Shown: positions 24,597-34,073, counted from the stretch's first letter. The stretch: DNA of 64,000 bases from Harryflintia acetispora (GCA_004340125.1 SLUK01000002.1:248001-312000), one strand, 5' to 3'. Translations and numbers: made by a program. The notes: generated by a model not told the origin, from the letters alone.

Positions 24597-24779
24597 ATGA
24601 ACCTTGTCCCATGCAGCAAGCACTGCCGGCACCAGCGGGAGGGCTACTGCGCCCTGGAGGGTATTTCCGAGCCGGTGAGCGTTCAGGAAAAGGAATGCAG
24701 CTTCTTTTCGCCCCTACCCCTCAAAGACGCTGGAAAAGGCGCTGCGCAGATTCGAAGCGGGGATCAGCCGGATGTCTGA
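24597..24779 (+). CDS. Small Cys-rich protein, 3' end overlapping radA
   Basis: A 60-aa protein beginning MNLVPCSKHCRHQREGYCAL with a later ECSFFSP. The pattern C-x3-C-x7-C plus a final Cys-x-Phe-Phe is that of short Clostridia proteins sometimes annotated, without good reason, as hydroxymyristoyl-ACP dehydratase. The four Cys suggest a metal site. A GGAAAGGA site lies about a dozen bases before the ATG. Its last 66 bp run antisense to the end of radA, so the C-terminal tail is poorly constrained. Existence likely, function unknown. Confidence 0.6.
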   Translation: MNLVPCSKHCRHQREGYCALEGISEPVSVQEKECSFFSPLPLKDAGKGAAQIRSGDQPDV

Positions 24780-26096
24780 GGGCAGCTCGCCGAGCTGGCC
24801 CATGGCGGTGCGTGGGATGACGAAGCGCCGAAAGCCCAGCCGGTAGGCCTCGTTCACCCGCAGGTCGACATGGGAAACCGAACGCAGCTCGCCGGTCAGG
24901 CCGATCTCGCCGAAGGCGGCAAAGTCGTAGGGGATCGGTTTGTCGATCAGATTGGAGATCAGCGCCATCGCCACCGGCAGGTCGGCGGCGGGCTCGTCCA
25001 GCCGCAGGCCGCCCACCACATTGATGTAAGCGTCGAGGTTGCCGAAAAAGTAGCCGCAGCGCTTCTCCAGCACCGCGATGATCAGCGCGCTGCGCCCAAA
25101 GTCGAAGCCGGTGGACATCCGCCGCGGCGTGCCGAAGCCGCTTTTGCAGACCAGCGCCTGCACCTCGGCCAGGATGGGGCGGGAGCCCTCCATCACGCAG
25201 GCGATACAGCTTCCCGAAACATCCTGCGGACGGCCGGAAATCATCTCGAACGAGGGGTTCCCCACCTCCTCAAGCCCCATGGTCCCCATCTTGAAGACCC
25301 CGATCTCGTTGGTCGAGCCGAAGCGGTTCTTCACCGCGCGCAGGATGCGAAACGCCAGATGCCGCTCCCCCTCGAAATAGAGCACGGTATCCACCATATG
25401 CTCCATCACCTTCGGCCCGGCGATCGCCCCGTCCTTATTGACGTGCCCCACCAGAAAGAGCGGGAATTCCCGGCTCTTGGCACAGGTCATCAGCAGCTGG
25501 GTGCACTCCCGGATCTGGGTCACGGTGCCGGCCGAGGAATTGAGCGTGGGCAGGTAGATGGTCTGGATCGAGTCGATCATTACCACGTCGGGGTTGTGCT
25601 TTTCGATAATTCCCAGGATCGCCCCCACCTGGGTGACCGCCGCCACAAGCAGGTTGGGCGAATCGACGCCCAGGCGGCGGGCGCGCAGCTTGATCTGCTT
25701 GGCGCTCTCCTCGCCCGATACATACAGCACCCGCAGCGACTGGCACAGCGGCTGGCACATCTGCAGCAGCAGGGTCGATTTCCCGATCCCCGGATCGCCA
25801 CTGAGCAGGGTGACCGAGCCGCGCACGATCCCGCCGCCCATCACCCGGTCCAACTCCTTAATCGAGGTCTTATGGCGGGACTCCTCGTCCGCCACGATGT
25901 CCTGGATGGTGACCACCTCGATGGCGCCGGAGTAGTCGGTGTGTACCTGGCTGTGCTTTTTCGCGACCTCGATCTCGGGCTGGCGCACGGTCTCCTCCAT
26001 GCTGTTCCACGCCCCACAGTCGGGACATTTTCCATACCATTTGGCGGTCTCGTTGCCGCACTGGCTGCACACATATACCGTCTTGGGCTTCGCCAT
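24714..26096 (-). CDS. radA: DNA repair protein RadA
   Basis: RadA (460 aa) is a RecA-like ATPase and DnaB-like helicase that processes recombination intermediates. It has the N-terminal zinc finger (VCSQCGNETAKWYGKCPDCG), Walker A (GDPGIGKST, about 100), the RadA-specific KNRFGSTNE motif (about 255), and a C-terminal Lon-protease-like domain without protease function. Length and order are standard. Its end overlaps the small Cys-rich gene on the other strand. Confidence 0.97.
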   Translation of the reverse strand: MAKPKTVYVCSQCGNETAKWYGKCPDCGAWNSMEETVRQPEIEVAKKHSQVHTDYSGAIEVVTIQDIVADEESRHKTSIKELDRVMGGGIVRGSVTLLSGDPGIGKSTLLLQMCQPLCQSLRVLYVSGEESAKQIKLRARRLGVDSPNLLVAAVTQVGAILGIIEKHNPDVVMIDSIQTIYLPTLNSSAGTVTQIRECTQLLMTCAKSREFPLFLVGHVNKDGAIAGPKVMEHMVDTVLYFEGERHLAFRILRAVKNRFGSTNEIGVFKMGTMGLEEVGNPSFEMISGRPQDVSGSCIACVMEGSRPILAEVQALVCKSGFGTPRRMSTGFDFGRSALIIAVLEKRCGYFFGNLDAYINVVGGLRLDEPAADLPVAMALISNLIDKPIPYDFAAFGEIGLTGELRSVSHVDLRVNEAYRLGFRRFVIPRTAMGQLGELPSDIRLIPASNLRSAFSSVFEG

Positions 26097-26118
26097 GTTT
26101 TCACGTCCTTATCTGGGT

Positions 26119-26853
26119 TTAAAGCTCGGGCTCCACCTGGGGGTAATACCCCTGCTCAATGTATTGCAGCAGGGAGCCGGAAATTACATAGGCCAGCTTG
26201 TTTTGATAGCTCTCGTCGACCAGCTTCGCCGCATCCCCGGGGTTCGAGACGAACCCGCACTCGATGAGCACCGCCGGGATGGGGGCGTGGTAGAGCAGGA
26301 AAATGTTGTTCTCCGCCTTCTTGGGCTCCCGCTTGTTTTCCGGCTGGAGCAGTTCGCGAAAGTTCTGCTGCAAAATCCCCGCCAGGATTTCGCTCTGCTC
26401 GGACTGTGGGCCGTAGAACATCTGCGCGCCGAAGGAGGAGCTTTCAGGAAATTTGTTCTGATGGATCCCAATATAAATGGCGTCCGGATTCTCTTTGAGG
26501 ATTTCGTACCGGTTCATGATGTCGCTGGTCTTCTTCTCCGAAATGCTGCCGAGGCCCTCATCGCAGGTGGACACGTCGCTCTCCCGCGTCATGATCACCC
26601 GAAAGCCCTCCGCCCGCAGCAGGTCGCGCAGCTTGAGCGCGATGGGAAGGTTGACGTCCTTTTCCACAATGCCGCCAAGCCCTTCCGCTCCCCCGTCAAA
26701 GCCGCCGTGCCCGGCGTCGATGATGACCAGCGGATCCGCCTCGAGCGCCCCGCCCACCATCAGGGAATCCCCCATACGGGAGATGGCAAAGGAGATCACC
26801 GCAACATAGCAGGCCAGCAGCAGAAACACGGCACGAAACCGAAACCGGCGCAT
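26119..26853 (-). CDS. cwlD: CwlD-type N-acetylmuramoyl-L-alanine amidase
   Basis: A 244-aa exported amidase: an N-terminal signal anchor (about 8-25), then an Amidase_3 domain with zinc-site motifs IDAGHGGFDGGAEG, EKDVNL and GIHQNKF and the catalytic Glu in LIECGFVSNPGDA. In Bacillus, CwlD starts muramic-lactam formation in the spore cortex; this suggests, but does not prove, sporulation. ATG 26853 has GGGAGG six bases before; GTG 26859 is an alternative. It is 22 bp upstream of radA in the same direction. Confidence 0.9.
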   Translation of the reverse strand: MRRFRFRAVFLLLACYVAVISFAISRMGDSLMVGGALEADPLVIIDAGHGGFDGGAEGLGGIVEKDVNLPIALKLRDLLRAEGFRVIMTRESDVSTCDEGLGSISEKKTSDIMNRYEILKENPDAIYIGIHQNKFPESSSFGAQMFYGPQSEQSEILAGILQQNFRELLQPENKREPKKAENNIFLLYHAPIPAVLIECGFVSNPGDAAKLVDESYQNKLAYVISGSLLQYIEQGYYPQVEPEL

Positions 26854-26918
26854 AAACACCCTCCCAACATAACGAATCTCCCTTTATGTTATGCGGCCGG
26901 GGGTTTTGGATATGACTT

Positions 26919-27503
26919 TCAGTGTTTCTTCTTCTGGTCCTTTTTGACAAAGATGATCTTGTCGCTGATCGAAATGTGCTTGATCCCCAGGTGATAGGCA
27001 AAGGAGGTCACGGCCGGAATCACCAGCGGCAGCAGCCAGATGGCGACGATCGACAGCCACGACATCTGCTCGGGCGCAATGCCGGGCTCCAACAGCGCGT
27101 TGATGGTAAAGAGCATATGGATGTTGAGGATCCTGAAGATCGACCCGGCGAGCACTCCGACGTCTCCCGGCAGGATGGCGAGCTTGATAAGCACCAGCAC
27201 CACCGGCATGAGCGCAAAGGGGATCATGGCGAAAAGGCCGATTTTGAGGCCCTTGAGCGGATCGATCTGCCCGTGCCCAAAGGCGGCCGAGTTGCTGTCC
27301 CGGTCCCCGCAGTACCAGCTGGGAGAATAGACGATGGGTACGAAGATCAAGAGATTAAGCAGCTGCATGACGATCTTCCAGAGCGTGCTCTTGAAGATCA
27401 TGCCGATCGAAAAGGTGACGATCCCGCAAAAGATCATGGCGATGAGGACCGAGCCGATGGTGGACAGCGCTACCCTGGGGACGGTGTACTTCTGCTTTTT
27501 CAT
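26919..27503 (-). CDS. Polytopic membrane protein of unknown function
   Basis: A 194-aa protein with about five membrane helices (near residues 12-37, 42-58, 85-108, 115-130 and 143-168), a polar loop SWYCGDRDSNSAAFGHGQID and a Lys-rich end. I do not recognise a family. It lies between pfkA and cwlD on the same strand; a hairpin separates it from pfkA. Confidence 0.7.
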   Translation of the reverse strand: MKKQKYTVPRVALSTIGSVLIAMIFCGIVTFSIGMIFKSTLWKIVMQLLNLLIFVPIVYSPSWYCGDRDSNSAAFGHGQIDPLKGLKIGLFAMIPFALMPVVLVLIKLAILPGDVGVLAGSIFRILNIHMLFTINALLEPGIAPEQMSWLSIVAIWLLPLVIPAVTSFAYHLGIKHISISDKIIFVKKDQKKKH

Positions 27504-27543
27504 GGACTAGATTTCCTCCTTAATAAACGGTCCCGGGATAAAC

Positions 27544-27571
27544 GATAGGCGGCTGAAGCCAGCCGCCTATC
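27544..27571 (-). terminator. Hairpin terminator after pfkA
   Basis: A 12-bp perfect stem (GATAGGCGGCTG arm) with a 4-nt loop, 19 bp past the pfkA stop. The minus-strand exit is GTTTATC, so it may be leaky. Confidence 0.6.
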
Positions 27572-27589
27572 AAAAAGGTGTTAAATCGC

Positions 27590-28567
27590 TTAGATGTTGA
27601 TGAGCTTGGCATCCTCAAAGAGCTTCTTGTCGATCCCCTTCTTCATCTGCAGGGCCTCCAGAATGTCGTAGTCCACGACAGTGTTGCCCTTGATGACGAC
27701 GACGCGGTTGCCGATCCCCTTCTCCAGCAGCTCCACGGCATGAACGCCCAGCTTGGTGGCGAGCACGCGGTCGCGGGCCGTCGGGGTGCCGCCGCGCTGA
27801 ATATGCCCAAGCACGGTCGCGCGGGTCTCAACGCCGGTTTTCGTCTCGATCTCCTTGGCCAGCGCGTGCACGTCGGTGATCCCCTCGCCCACCGCAACGA
27901 TGAAATGGTGCTTGCCGTTGGAGGCGGTGGATTTGATCTTCTGGATGATGTCGCGGTCCACGTCGAAGTCGACCTCGTTGACCCAGATCGCGCAGGCGCC
28001 GCAGGCGATACCGGTATCCAGGGTGAGGTGGCCGGCGCCGTGGCCCATGATCTCGACCACCGAGCAGCGGTCGTGGGATTGAGAGGTATCTCTCAGACGG
28101 TCCACCGCCTCGACCGCGGTGTTCAGCGCGGTGTCAAAGCCGATGCTGAAGTCCGAGCAGGAAATATCGTTGTCGATGGTGCCCGGGATGCCCACCGTCG
28201 GGATCCCCGCCAGGGACAGGTCGCGCGCGCCGCGGAAGGAACCGTCGCCGCCGATGACGACCAGGCCGTCGATCCCCATCTTCTCGCAGGTTTCCTTGCC
28301 CTTCAGGATGCCGGCCTGCTCCTTGAACTCGAGGCATCTGGCGGTGTAGAGCATTGTGCCGCCGCGGTGGAGGATCTCGGACACGCTGCGCACGTCCATC
28401 TGCTCGATGTCGCCGTTGATCAGGCCGTTGTAGCCGTGGTGAACGCCTACGACTTCCATCCCCTTGGCAATCGCGCAGCGCACAACCGCGCGGATTCCCG
28501 CGTTCATACCCGGCGCATCGCCGCCGCTGGTGAGAACGCCAATTTTCTTAGCACCTGTCTTTTCCAT
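27590..28567 (-). CDS. pfkA: ATP-dependent 6-phosphofructokinase
   Basis: PfkA (325 aa) phosphorylates fructose 6-phosphate, the committed step of glycolysis. Motifs: GVLTSGGDAPGMNAGIR (ATP site), GGDGSFRGA (the Gly-Gly-Asp-Gly form expected for ATP rather than PPi use), and the catalytic GIPGTIDNDI. The length fits the bacterial ATP-PFK. It has its own promoter and follows dnaE on the same strand. Confidence 0.97.
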   Translation of the reverse strand: MEKTGAKKIGVLTSGGDAPGMNAGIRAVVRCAIAKGMEVVGVHHGYNGLINGDIEQMDVRSVSEILHRGGTMLYTARCLEFKEQAGILKGKETCEKMGIDGLVVIGGDGSFRGARDLSLAGIPTVGIPGTIDNDISCSDFSIGFDTALNTAVEAVDRLRDTSQSHDRCSVVEIMGHGAGHLTLDTGIACGACAIWVNEVDFDVDRDIIQKIKSTASNGKHHFIVAVGEGITDVHALAKEIETKTGVETRATVLGHIQRGGTPTARDRVLATKLGVHAVELLEKGIGNRVVVIKGNTVVDYDILEALQMKKGIDKKLFEDAKLINI

Positions 28568-28623
28568 AAGTACCTCCTATGTATTGAACTCATTTGAAAA
28601 TAGGCTAAAATTCGCTACCACCC

Positions 28624-28653
28624 ATTATATAACAAAGTCACCGGTTAAATCAA
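28624..28653 (-). promoter_or_regulatory. Promoter of pfkA
   Basis: TTGATT, 18 bp, TATAAT on the minus strand, about 60 bp before the pfkA ATG at 28567. Confidence 0.65.
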
Positions 28654-28671
28654 CCGTTACTTTGCCGATTT

Positions 28672-28690
28672 ATTAACGAAATTCGTTAAT
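28672..28690. promoter_or_regulatory. AT-rich palindrome at the dnaE stop codon
   Basis: ATTAACGAA and TTCGTTAAT are perfect arms around one base; the repeat spans the dnaE stop (28688-28686) and lies just upstream of the pfkA -35 box. It could be a weak terminator or a regulator site for pfkA. Confidence 0.35.
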
Positions 28691-31600
28691 TCACAAATTT
28701 CGTGTTCTCTTCCCCGATAATCCCGGCGATCCGCTGCTGGAGCGCCGGGGTGCAGCTGACGTACATCCCCTTGGGCACCAGGGTAAGTTTTTTAACGTCG
28801 TTAAAATAGATGTAAACCGGACAGCTCCCGCCGCTTTGTGAGAGGACCTTGCAGACCTCCTCGAAGCGGCTGTCCAGCTTGGAGGGTACGCGCAGGTAGA
28901 GCCCGCCCTTTTCGGAAGCGGGCATTTTCCCTTCCTCGCGGGGCGGAGCGGGCCGTTTGGCCGGTGCGGCGGGCTTCAGCTGGTCGGGCAGCAGCACCTC
29001 GTCGCACATCAGCTTGCTGTCCTCGTCCTCGCGCAGCGAAACCTTCCCGCGCACCGCGACGATCGCCCCCTCCCGCAGCAGCGGCATACACTGGGCAAAC
29101 GCCTTGGGAAAGACGATCATCTCGATCCGCCCTGTCATGTCCTCGATCCCCACAAAGGCCATGGTCTGGCTGTTCTTGGTGGTCTTGAGCTTGCGCGACG
29201 AGATGACGCACAGGATGGTCACGGCCCCTTGCAGCAGCTCGGGCGGCACCGTGTGCTCGTCCGACTGGATGATGTCCCTGATCTGCACCGCCCCGGCGGC
29301 GCGCGCGAGGTCCTCATACTTCGAGAGGGGGTGCCCCGAAATGAAGAGGCCGGTGGTCTCCTTCTCCATATTGAGCAGCACCGACGGATCGAACTCCTCC
29401 CGTTTTGGAAGCTGGTAGCGGGAGGTGGTCTCCATCCCCAGGTCCTCGAACATGTTGAGCTGCCCGGAGATGTTGTTCTTCTGGGTCAGCTCGATGTTGG
29501 CCAGCACGTTTTCCAGTGCGGAGAGCATCTCGTTGCGGTTGTAGCCGAGATGGTCCAGCGCCCCGCTCTTGATGAGGTTTTCCAGCGTGCGCCGGTTGAG
29601 CTCCCGCCCGAACATCCGCTCGCAAAAATCGATGAAATCCTTAAAAGGCCCGTTTTTCTCCCGGCTTTGCAGCATGGCGCCGATCAGCCCCCTGCCGACG
29701 TTCTTGATCGCCAGCAGCCCGAAGCGGATCCCCTCGTCGGTCGCGGTGAAGCCCTCCATACTCTCGTTGACGTGGGGGGGCAGCAGGCGTATCCCCATCT
29801 TCTGGATTTGGTGGATGTACTCCACCACCTTGTCGGTGTTGTCGAGGATGCTCGTCAGCAGCGCCGCGAAATACTCCTTCGGATAGTGGTATTTGAGGTA
29901 GGCCGTCTGATAGGCGACCATGGCGTAGGCGGCCGCGTGGGACTTGTTGAAGGCGTAGGAGGCGAAGGAGACCATCTCATCGAAAATTTTGTTGGCGATC
30001 CTTTCGTCCACCCCGTTGCCGATGGCGCCCACACATTCGACGCTGCCGTCCTCCCGCTTGGCGCCGTAGACGAAGGCCTGGCGCTCCTTGACCATTACAT
30101 CGTGCTTCTTTTTGCTCATCGCCCGGCGCACCAGATCGGCGCGCCCGTAGGAATAGCCCGCGAGCGCCCGGCAGATCTGCATGACCTGCTCCTGGTAGAC
30201 GATGCATCCATAGGTTACATTGAGGATGGGCTCGAGCAGCGGGGTGTCGTAGGTGACCTTTTCCGGATGATGGCGGTTTTCGATGTAGCGCGGGATCGAT
30301 TCCATCGGCCCCGGACGGTAGAGGGAAATGACCGCGATCAAATCCTCGATGGCGGTGGGCTTGAGCTGCGCCATCACCTGGCGCATGCCCGCCGATTCAA
30401 ACTGGAATACCCCCACCGCATCCCCGGTGGAGAGCATTTCAAAGACGCCCTTGTCCTGCAAGTCGATCTTTTCCATGTCGAAATCCGGGGTGTGCCGGCG
30501 GATCATCTCCTGCGCCTTGCTGATGACCGTGAGGTTGCGCAGCCCGAGGAAATCCATCTTGAGCAGCCCGAGCTCCTCGAGGGTGGTCATGGTGAACTGG
30601 GTGACCACCGCCTCGTCGTTCTTGGCCAGCGGCACATAGCTCATCACCGGGTCGCGGGTGATGACCACCCCGGCCGCGTGGGTCGAGGCATGGCGGGGCA
30701 TCCCTTCGATCTTGCGCGCCACGTCGATCAGCTCGTGCACCGCGCTGTCCTGCTCGTACATCCCCCGCAGGGTGGAAGAGCTGCGCAGGGCTTTATCCAG
30801 CGTGATGTTGAGCTCCCCCGGGATGGCCTTGGCCACCTCGTCCACCGCCTGGTAGCTCATCCCCAGCACCCGGCCGACGTCCCGCACCGCCGCCTTGGCG
30901 GCCATGGTTCCGAAGGTGATGATCTGGGCGACGTTGTCGCTCGAATAGCGGCGCACCACATAGTCGATGACCTCCTGCCGCCGCTCGTAGCAAAAGTCGA
31001 TGTCAAAGTCGGGCATGCTCACCCGCTCGGGATTGAGAAAGCGCTCGAAGAGGAGGTTGTACTGGATCGGGTCGATCCCGGTGATGCCGATACAATAGGC
31101 CGCCAGGCTCCCGGCGCCCGAGCCGCGGCCCGGACCCACCGGTATCCCATTCTGCCGCGCAAAGTTGATGAAGTCGAAGACGATGAGGTAATAGTCGATG
31201 TACCCCATCCCCTCGATCACCGAAAGCTCGTATTCCAGCCGCTCCTGCACCGCCGGGTCGGGCTGCTCGCCGTAGTGCCGGTGCAGCCCCTCGAAGCAGA
31301 GCCGCCGGAAATACTCCCGGTTGGTCTCCCCCTCCGGAGCCTTGAAGTAAGGCAGCTTATGCTTGCCGAACTCGAACTCCACCTCGCAGCGCTCGGCGAT
31401 CCTGACGGTGTTCTCCAGCGCCCCTCCGAAGGAGGAAAAGAGCTCGTCCATCTCCTCCCCGCTCTTGACGTAGAATTCCTCGGTCTCGAAGGCCATCTCG
31501 TTGTCCTCATCCACCGTGTGGTTGGTCTGGATGCAGATGAGGATCTTCTGCATGCGCGCATCCTCTTTTTCGATATAGTGGCAGTCGTTGGTCGCGACGA

Positions 31601-32201
31601 GACCCACGCCGAGCTCCTTTGCGAGGCGGCCCAGCTGCGGGAGGATCATCTTCTGCTCCCGGATGCCATGGTCCTGGATTTCGATGAAGTAGTTGTCCTT
31701 CCCGAAGGTATCCCGGTAAAAGGTCCCGGCCTCCAGCGCCGCCTGGTAATCCCCCTCGGTCAGCCGGCGGGGAATCTCCCCGGCCAGACAGGCCGACAGG
31801 CAGATCAGCCCCTCATGGTGGGCGCTCAGCAGCTCGCGGTCCACCCGGGGCTTGGAATAAAAGCCCTCGGTAAAGCCGCGGGAGACGATCTCGATCAAGT
31901 TTTGGTACCCGGTGTTGTTCTCGCACAGCAGGACCAAATGATAGGGGGAACTATCGAGCTTATGTACCTTATCATGCCGGGTGCGGGGCGCAACGTAGAC
32001 CTCGCACCCGATGATCGGCTTGATCCCCCGTTTCTTGGCGGCCCTATAAAAATCGATCACGCCGTACATCACGCCGTGGTCGGTGATGGCGACCGCCTTC
32101 TGGCCGAGGCCGGCCACCCGGTCGATCAGCCTCTCGATTCGGCAGGCGCCGTCGAGCAGGCTGTATTCGGTATGTAGATGCAGATGGACGAAATCCTTCA
32201 T
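28686..32201 (-). CDS. dnaE: DNA polymerase III alpha subunit (DnaE)
   Basis: DnaE (1171 aa) is the C-family replicative polymerase of DnaE1/DnaE3 size. Order: PHP domain (from FVHLHLHTEYSLLDGACR), polymerase core with the catalytic PDFDIDF (about 395) and GPGRGSGAGSL, helix-hairpin-helix, and an OB fold near the C terminus (GAIVAVRGKVSLRED). ATG 32201 is preceded by AAGGAAGG; the open frame further upstream has no family residues. It follows whiA by 14 bp. Confidence 0.97.
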   Translation of the reverse strand: MKDFVHLHLHTEYSLLDGACRIERLIDRVAGLGQKAVAITDHGVMYGVIDFYRAAKKRGIKPIIGCEVYVAPRTRHDKVHKLDSSPYHLVLLCENNTGYQNLIEIVSRGFTEGFYSKPRVDRELLSAHHEGLICLSACLAGEIPRRLTEGDYQAALEAGTFYRDTFGKDNYFIEIQDHGIREQKMILPQLGRLAKELGVGLVATNDCHYIEKEDARMQKILICIQTNHTVDEDNEMAFETEEFYVKSGEEMDELFSSFGGALENTVRIAERCEVEFEFGKHKLPYFKAPEGETNREYFRRLCFEGLHRHYGEQPDPAVQERLEYELSVIEGMGYIDYYLIVFDFINFARQNGIPVGPGRGSGAGSLAAYCIGITGIDPIQYNLLFERFLNPERVSMPDFDIDFCYERRQEVIDYVVRRYSSDNVAQIITFGTMAAKAAVRDVGRVLGMSYQAVDEVAKAIPGELNITLDKALRSSSTLRGMYEQDSAVHELIDVARKIEGMPRHASTHAAGVVITRDPVMSYVPLAKNDEAVVTQFTMTTLEELGLLKMDFLGLRNLTVISKAQEMIRRHTPDFDMEKIDLQDKGVFEMLSTGDAVGVFQFESAGMRQVMAQLKPTAIEDLIAVISLYRPGPMESIPRYIENRHHPEKVTYDTPLLEPILNVTYGCIVYQEQVMQICRALAGYSYGRADLVRRAMSKKKHDVMVKERQAFVYGAKREDGSVECVGAIGNGVDERIANKIFDEMVSFASYAFNKSHAAAYAMVAYQTAYLKYHYPKEYFAALLTSILDNTDKVVEYIHQIQKMGIRLLPPHVNESMEGFTATDEGIRFGLLAIKNVGRGLIGAMLQSREKNGPFKDFIDFCERMFGRELNRRTLENLIKSGALDHLGYNRNEMLSALENVLANIELTQKNNISGQLNMFEDLGMETTSRYQLPKREEFDPSVLLNMEKETTGLFISGHPLSKYEDLARAAGAVQIRDIIQSDEHTVPPELLQGAVTILCVISSRKLKTTKNSQTMAFVGIEDMTGRIEMIVFPKAFAQCMPLLREGAIVAVRGKVSLREDEDSKLMCDEVLLPDQLKPAAPAKRPAPPREEGKMPASEKGGLYLRVPSKLDSRFEEVCKVLSQSGGSCPVYIYFNDVKKLTLVPKGMYVSCTPALQQRIAGIIGEENTKFVN

Positions 32202-32215
32202 GGGCGCCTTCCTTT

Positions 32216-33133
32216 CTATCTCTTGTTTTGCAGCTCGTCCGCCATGGCGCACAGCTGCCGCAGCCGGTAGTTGACCCCCGAGCGGGAGAGCGGCGGATGG
32301 AGCGCCTGCGCCAGCTCGGAGAGGGGCATGTCCGGGTTTTGCAGCCGCAGCCGCGCCACCTCCCGCAGCCCCGGCGGGAGGGATTCGATCCCGACCTGCC
32401 GCTCGATCAGCCGGATTTTCCCGATCTGGGCCGCGGCAGCCGTCACCGTCTTGTCGATGTTGGCCGTTTCGCAGTTGGTGATCCGGTTGACCTTGTTGCG
32501 CATGTCCTTATAGATTTTGACATTCATCACTTCCAGTGCGGTGTTCCCCGCACCCAGCATGGTGAGGACGTCCTCGATCGCCTCGCTGGACTTGACGTAG
32601 AGCAGCCGCGCTCCCTTGCGGGTGGTGTGGTTATAGCGGATGGAGAGCTTTTGCAGCAGCACGCCCAGTGATTGGTCTGCCAGCGCATGGTGGGCGACGA
32701 ACTCAAGATGATAGCTCTTTTGCGGGTCGGAGATGTTTGCGCAGCTCAAAAACGCCCCGCAGAGCACCCCATGCAGAAACTCGAGGTCCCGTTCCTGCCC
32801 GGGGTCGCACTCCAAAAACTTCTGGTAGAGCGGGGCAAAATACTGCTGCACCGCCCTGCGGTCTTCGAGCGAATCCACCGTGACGATGAAAAGCTTGCGC
32901 TCGTCCCGGGTGATCTGCTCGGTGACGGTAATAGAGGTGCGGATCTCCACCAGCTGGTAGATCAGGCTGGAATACAGCTTTGCCACCTGCCGGTTTTCGG
33001 TATGCAGGCAGATGGTCCCCTCTTCAAAATTACGTCCGAAGAGCAGCATTCCAAAACAGACCGCCCGTTTCTTTGGGTAGATAAAAGGACGGTTTTGACA
33101 AATTTCTTTTTTCAGCGAGGACGAAAAAGACAA
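32216..33133 (-). CDS. whiA: WhiA, LAGLIDADG-like DNA-binding protein
   Basis: WhiA (305 aa) has an N-terminal degenerate LAGLIDADG homing-endonuclease fold (about 90-200, with LHGVLCGAFLSCANISDPQKSYHLE cut here to its key GAFLSC) and a C-terminal helix-turn-helix (LSELAQALHPPLSRSGVNYR). In Gram-positives it links growth, division and chromosome segregation. It sits between murB and dnaE; the rapZ and yvcK genes that usually precede it are not here. Confidence 0.96.
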   Translation of the reverse strand: MSFSSSLKKEICQNRPFIYPKKRAVCFGMLLFGRNFEEGTICLHTENRQVAKLYSSLIYQLVEIRTSITVTEQITRDERKLFIVTVDSLEDRRAVQQYFAPLYQKFLECDPGQERDLEFLHGVLCGAFLSCANISDPQKSYHLEFVAHHALADQSLGVLLQKLSIRYNHTTRKGARLLYVKSSEAIEDVLTMLGAGNTALEVMNVKIYKDMRNKVNRITNCETANIDKTVTAAAAQIGKIRLIERQVGIESLPPGLREVARLRLQNPDMPLSELAQALHPPLSRSGVNYRLRQLCAMADELQNKR

Positions 33134-33158
33134 GGCTCCCCCATTCCTTCCTTTGGCT

Positions 33159-34073
33159 TTAAATTCCCAGCATTTTGACCTCGCATTCGAGGGAGTAGCC
33201 GGTTCTTTCCTTTACGATCCGCTTGACGTCTTCAATCAGGGCCAGCATTTCGGCGCAGCTGGCGTGGTCGTAGTTGATCAGAAACCCCGCGTGCTTTTCG
33301 CTGACCATCGCCCCGCCGACCCGGTAGCCCTTGAGGCCGCATTGGTCGATCAGCGCGGAGGCATAGCTCCCCTGCGGGCGCTTAAAGGTGCTTCCCGCGC
33401 TCGGGTACTCCAGCGGCTGCTTTTGCCGCCGGCGCGCCTTGAGCTCCTCCATGCGCGCCCCGATCGCTTCAGGATCGCCGGGCATGAGGGCAAAGGCCGC
33501 GCTGACGATACAGGCATCCTCACCAGTATACCGGCTGTGGCGGTAGGATAAATCAAGCTCATCTGCTGTAAAGGCAGATAGCTTTCCATCTTTATCAATG
33601 TGGCTCGCCGAGCGGATGACATCCTTGATCTCCCCGCCATAGGCCCCGGCATTCATATAGACCGCCCCGCCCACGCTCCCGGGGATGCCGAAGGCGAACT
33701 CCAGGCCGGTCAGCCTCTTTTCGAGAGCGAAGCGGCACAGCCTGTCGAGGCTCGCACCTGCCTGGCAGAGGATGACGCCGTCCTCTGTTTGCTCCATCTC
33801 ACCCAAGCTGCCGGTCAGCGCCAGCACCACACCGCGCACCCCGTTATCAGAAACCAGCAGGTTGCTCCCCCGCCCGATGATGGACAGCGGACAGCCCTCC
33901 TGCCTGATGGCGGGAAGCAGCCGTTCGAGCTGCGCCAGGGAGCTAGGGATCAAAAACAGGTCCGCGGGCCCTCCGATTTTGAAGCTGGTGTGGTTTAACA
34001 TGGGCTCGTTTTCCCGGAAGGCGCAGCCTTCCCGCTCGCAGAGCGCGATAATATCGGCGTATTGGCTCGGCAT
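33159..34073 (-). CDS. murB: UDP-N-acetylenolpyruvoylglucosamine reductase
   Basis: MurB (304 aa) reduces UDP-GlcNAc-enolpyruvate to UDP-MurNAc with NADPH and FAD, early in peptidoglycan synthesis. It has the FAD-site IIGRGSNLLVSDNGVRGVV, the EFAFGIPGSVGGAVYMNAGA motif and the catalytic Ser in SAGSTFKRP (type II layout). I chose ATG 34073, five bases after GGAGG; the in-frame ATG at 34085 lacks a site. Confidence 0.97.
   Translation of the reverse strand: MPSQYADIIALCEREGCAFRENEPMLNHTSFKIGGPADLFLIPSSLAQLERLLPAIRQEGCPLSIIGRGSNLLVSDNGVRGVVLALTGSLGEMEQTEDGVILCQAGASLDRLCRFALEKRLTGLEFAFGIPGSVGGAVYMNAGAYGGEIKDVIRSASHIDKDGKLSAFTADELDLSYRHSRYTGEDACIVSAAFALMPGDPEAIGARMEELKARRRQKQPLEYPSAGSTFKRPQGSYASALIDQCGLKGYRVGGAMVSEKHAGFLINYDHASCAEMLALIEDVKRIVKERTGYSLECEVKMLGI

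Noticed and set aside
29229..32177. A 982-codon open frame antisense to dnaE
   Set aside because: Shadow of dnaE codon bias. No recognisable domain, and dnaE covers it entirely with conserved polymerase motifs.
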